From MKRK01 sp001896915 (GTDB lineage Bacteria > Bacillota > Clostridia > Oscillospirales > Acutalibacteraceae): DNA of 13,936 nucleotides. The first letter of the stretch is position 1; every line of letters begins with the position of its first letter. The stretch is taken from assembly GCA_937973935.1 (NCBI GenBank), contig CALJJF010000215.1, positions 1-13,936 of the forward strand, in the 5' to 3' direction. A program made the translations under genes and the position numbers. Of the stretch, positions 12,481 through 13,936 are shown in pieces. The notes under the pieces are model-generated. The model saw only the letters and a program-made list of their open reading frames with translations. It ran no database searches and had not been told where the DNA came from.

Positions 12481-13695
12481 ATGTATGTATCCGGGATTAT
12501 AGCCGAGTATAACCCTTTTCATAAGGGCCACAAATATCATATGGACAAAACAAGGGAATTTTCCTCCCATATTATCGTCGCTCTGGACGGGCATTTTATG
12601 CAGCGGGGCGATATTTCGATTTGCAGTAAATGGGCAAGGACGGAAATGGCTTTGGAGAACGGCGGGGATCTGGTCGTCGAAATCCCGGCGGTTTTTTCCC
12701 TGGCCCCTGCCATGCGTTTTGCCGTAGGCGGTGTGGAAACCCTTTCCGCCTTGGGATTGGTGGATTGTCTGTCTTTTGGCAGCGAAAGCGGCGAGATTGA
12801 TCTTTTACAAAAAGCCGCCGAAGCGGCAGCCTCTCCTATGATAAAAGAACAGCTGGACAAGGAGCTAGCCAAAGGCAAAACCTTTGCCAGAGCGAGAGAA
12901 GACGCTGTAGCGCTTGTTTTTTCTCCGGAGATTGCGGCGGTATTTAAAACGCCAAACAATAACCTCGCCATTGAATACATCAATGCTTTGCGAAGCACAG
13001 AATCATCCATTGCTCCCGTGACCATCAAACGGTATGGTGCAGACCATGACAGCGCCCAGGACCACGAAACTGTTTCGGCCTCCTTTGTCCGCCATTTGAT
13101 TTCCATGCGAGGGATAGAGAATGTAAAAGAATATCTGCCTTTCAAAAGCTATGAGATTTTGCGGCGTGAGGAAAGCCTTCATCTGTGTCCTTCCTTACTT
13201 TCCTCTCTGGAAAAAACCCTTCTCGGAATCCTTCGTCAGAAATCTTTGGAGGAGCTAAAAAACCTGCCGGATGTTTCGGAAGGCATCGAAAACCGTTTGT
13301 ACGCCGCCATTCGGGCATCCTCATCGTTAGAGGAGCTGTATGCCGCCATCAAAACCAAGCGCTATCCCCTGTCGAGAATCCGACGGCTTATCCTGACCGC
13401 CGTGCTGGGCTTTTCCCGTGATTTATACCGGCATTCGCCCGGGTATATCCGGGTGCTCGGCTTCAACGAAAAGGGCAGAGAGCTGTTACACCAAGCACGC
13501 AAAACCGCTACTCTGCCGATCATCATGAAAACCGCGCAAATCGAAAAAGCGGGACCGGCGGCACAAGAGATTTTCACAGCAGAATGCGCTGCGACGGACT
13601 TATACAATCTTTCTTTGCCCGCAGTACAAAAATGCGGCACAGAAATGACAAATAACAGCATCAGAACCAAAAGCAGAAAGGATTATAAACCATGA
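12481..13695 (+). CDS. tmcAL: tRNA(Met) cytidine acetate ligase
   Basis: TmcAL (YlbM in Bacillus) uses ATP and acetate to make N4-acetylcytidine at the wobble position of elongator tRNA-Met, through an acetyl-adenylate. The 404 residues match the family length. The N-terminal nucleotidyltransferase fold carries GIIAEYNPFHKGHKYH with the H14-K-G-H17 nucleotide-binding motif, then VALDGHFMQRGDISICSKW and a Glu/Leu-rich helix, FSLAPAMRFAVGGVETLSAL and the CLSFGSESG segment (about 95-103). The C-terminal half is helical and contains the family's SRIRRLILTAVLGF region (about 298-311). The ATG at 12481 has AGGAGG seven bases upstream. The gene is first in a rightward transcript; its TGA overlaps the next ATG (ATGA), so the two are translationally coupled. 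In many Firmicutes it sits beside other RNA or acetate genes; no such neighbour is visible here. Confidence 0.95.
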   Translation: MYVSGIIAEYNPFHKGHKYHMDKTREFSSHIIVALDGHFMQRGDISICSKWARTEMALENGGDLVVEIPAVFSLAPAMRFAVGGVETLSALGLVDCLSFGSESGEIDLLQKAAEAAASPMIKEQLDKELAKGKTFARAREDAVALVFSPEIAAVFKTPNNNLAIEYINALRSTESSIAPVTIKRYGADHDSAQDHETVSASFVRHLISMRGIENVKEYLPFKSYEILRREESLHLCPSLLSSLEKTLLGILRQKSLEELKNLPDVSEGIENRLYAAIRASSSLEELYAAIKTKRYPLSRIRRLILTAVLGFSRDLYRHSPGYIRVLGFNEKGRELLHQARKTATLPIIMKTAQIEKAGPAAQEIFTAECAATDLYNLSLPAVQKCGTEMTNNSIRTKSRKDYKP

Positions 13696-13936
13696 GTATT
13701 GCCGTAAAAGAAATTCCGTCCTATGAAAACTATGGGAAATGCCTGTCCATTGCCACTGAAGAAATCGAAATGCTGGTGACCCTTGATGTGGGTCCCCGCA
13801 TCATCCGTTATGGCTATATCGGCGGCACAAACATCCTGTTCAACGATGTGAACAAAACCGTTCAAAGCAGCGGCGAAGCCTTTGATGCCTATTTTTATGA
13901 GGGTGCCGCATGGTATATCTACGGCGGTTACCGATT
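13692..13936 (+). CDS. N-terminal part of a possible sugar-mutarotase-like/DUF4380-type protein (runs off the right edge)
   Basis: The ATG at 13692 overlaps the tmcAL stop (ATGA) and has AAAGGA nine bases upstream inside tmcAL. The frame stays open for 81 codons to the window end. The visible part reads MSIAVKEIPSYENYGKCLSI, followed by a beta-rich stretch with VTLDVGPRIIRYGYIGGTNI and ILFNDVN, then WYIYGGYR at the edge. The GPRII...GG.NIL...YGG.R pattern resembles aldose-epimerase-like proteins of the DUF4380 type, which have a galactose-mutarotase-like fold and no well-defined reaction. No signal peptide is visible. This family call is a resemblance from the first quarter to third of the protein only. 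Confidence 0.7.
   Translation, partial: MSIAVKEIPSYENYGKCLSIATEEIEMLVTLDVGPRIIRYGYIGGTNILFNDVNKTVQSSGEAFDAYFYEGAAWYIYGGYR

Noticed and set aside
12537..13145. 202-codon minus-strand open frame opposite tmcAL
   Set aside because: Serine/alanine-rich shadow of the tmcAL coding frame, without a ribosome binding site or known motif.
1..13936. CRISPR arrays, tRNA/rRNA genes, insertion sequences, prophage genes
   Set aside because: No regularly spaced repeats, no cloverleaf or rRNA sequence, and no transposase, integrase or phage structural motif was seen on either strand.

Overview
The window looks like chromosomal DNA from an endospore-forming, low-to-moderate GC clostridial Firmicute. The evidence is a spoIIGA-sigE pair (sporulation sigma factor and its processing protease), CotF-type coat proteins, strong AGGAGG-type ribosome binding sites, frequent TTG/GTG starts, and family members closest in sequence style to Bacillus/Clostridia proteins (EndoA-type MazF, TmcAL/YlbM). 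No rRNA, tRNA, CRISPR array, insertion sequence or phage gene was seen.

Layout, all on the minus strand until 12.1 kb. Bases 1-167 are the start of a secreted protein that leaves the window. Bases 468-2303 carry the mother-cell sporulation unit: spoIIGA behind a TTGACA-N21-TATAAT promoter with the long spacing expected of a Spo0A-driven spoIIG promoter, then a 52-residue acidic ORF with a strong ribosome binding site, then sigE. The sigE start is overlapped by a nested hairpin. Bases 2461-2926 hold two small coat-type proteins ending in a clear terminator. Bases 3051-3398 hold a mazF-type toxin with its own promoter and terminator and no visible mazE. Bases 3566-5308 encode an L-amino-acid-oxidase-like flavoprotein.

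Bases 5392-9794 are one compact operon read leftwards from a good sigma-A promoter (9816-9844) to a strong terminator (5344-5377): two-TM membrane protein, acpS, bifunctional nnr, lipoprotein, Gfo/Idh/MocA oxidoreductase, divergent ndk. It combines housekeeping (carrier-protein activation, NAD(P)HX repair, nucleotide balance) with two genes of unknown substrate. The usual Firmicute order acpS-(nnr)-lipoprotein-alr-mazE-mazF is recognisable, but alr and mazE are absent and other genes stand in their place.

Bases 9958-12128 are visibly AT-richer and encode two exported proteins. One is an unknown 303-residue protein. The other joins a ricin-B-type lectin region to what looks like a caspase/CHAT-type domain with candidate His240 and Cys285/Cys286; it is the most unusual protein here. 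After a 352-base divergent intergenic region, the plus strand carries tmcAL (tRNA-Met cytidine acetate ligase), translationally overlapped by a second gene that runs off the right edge.

Several start codons were moved inward from the longest open frame because promoter, terminator or ribosome-binding-site positions, or family length, made the longest frame implausible.
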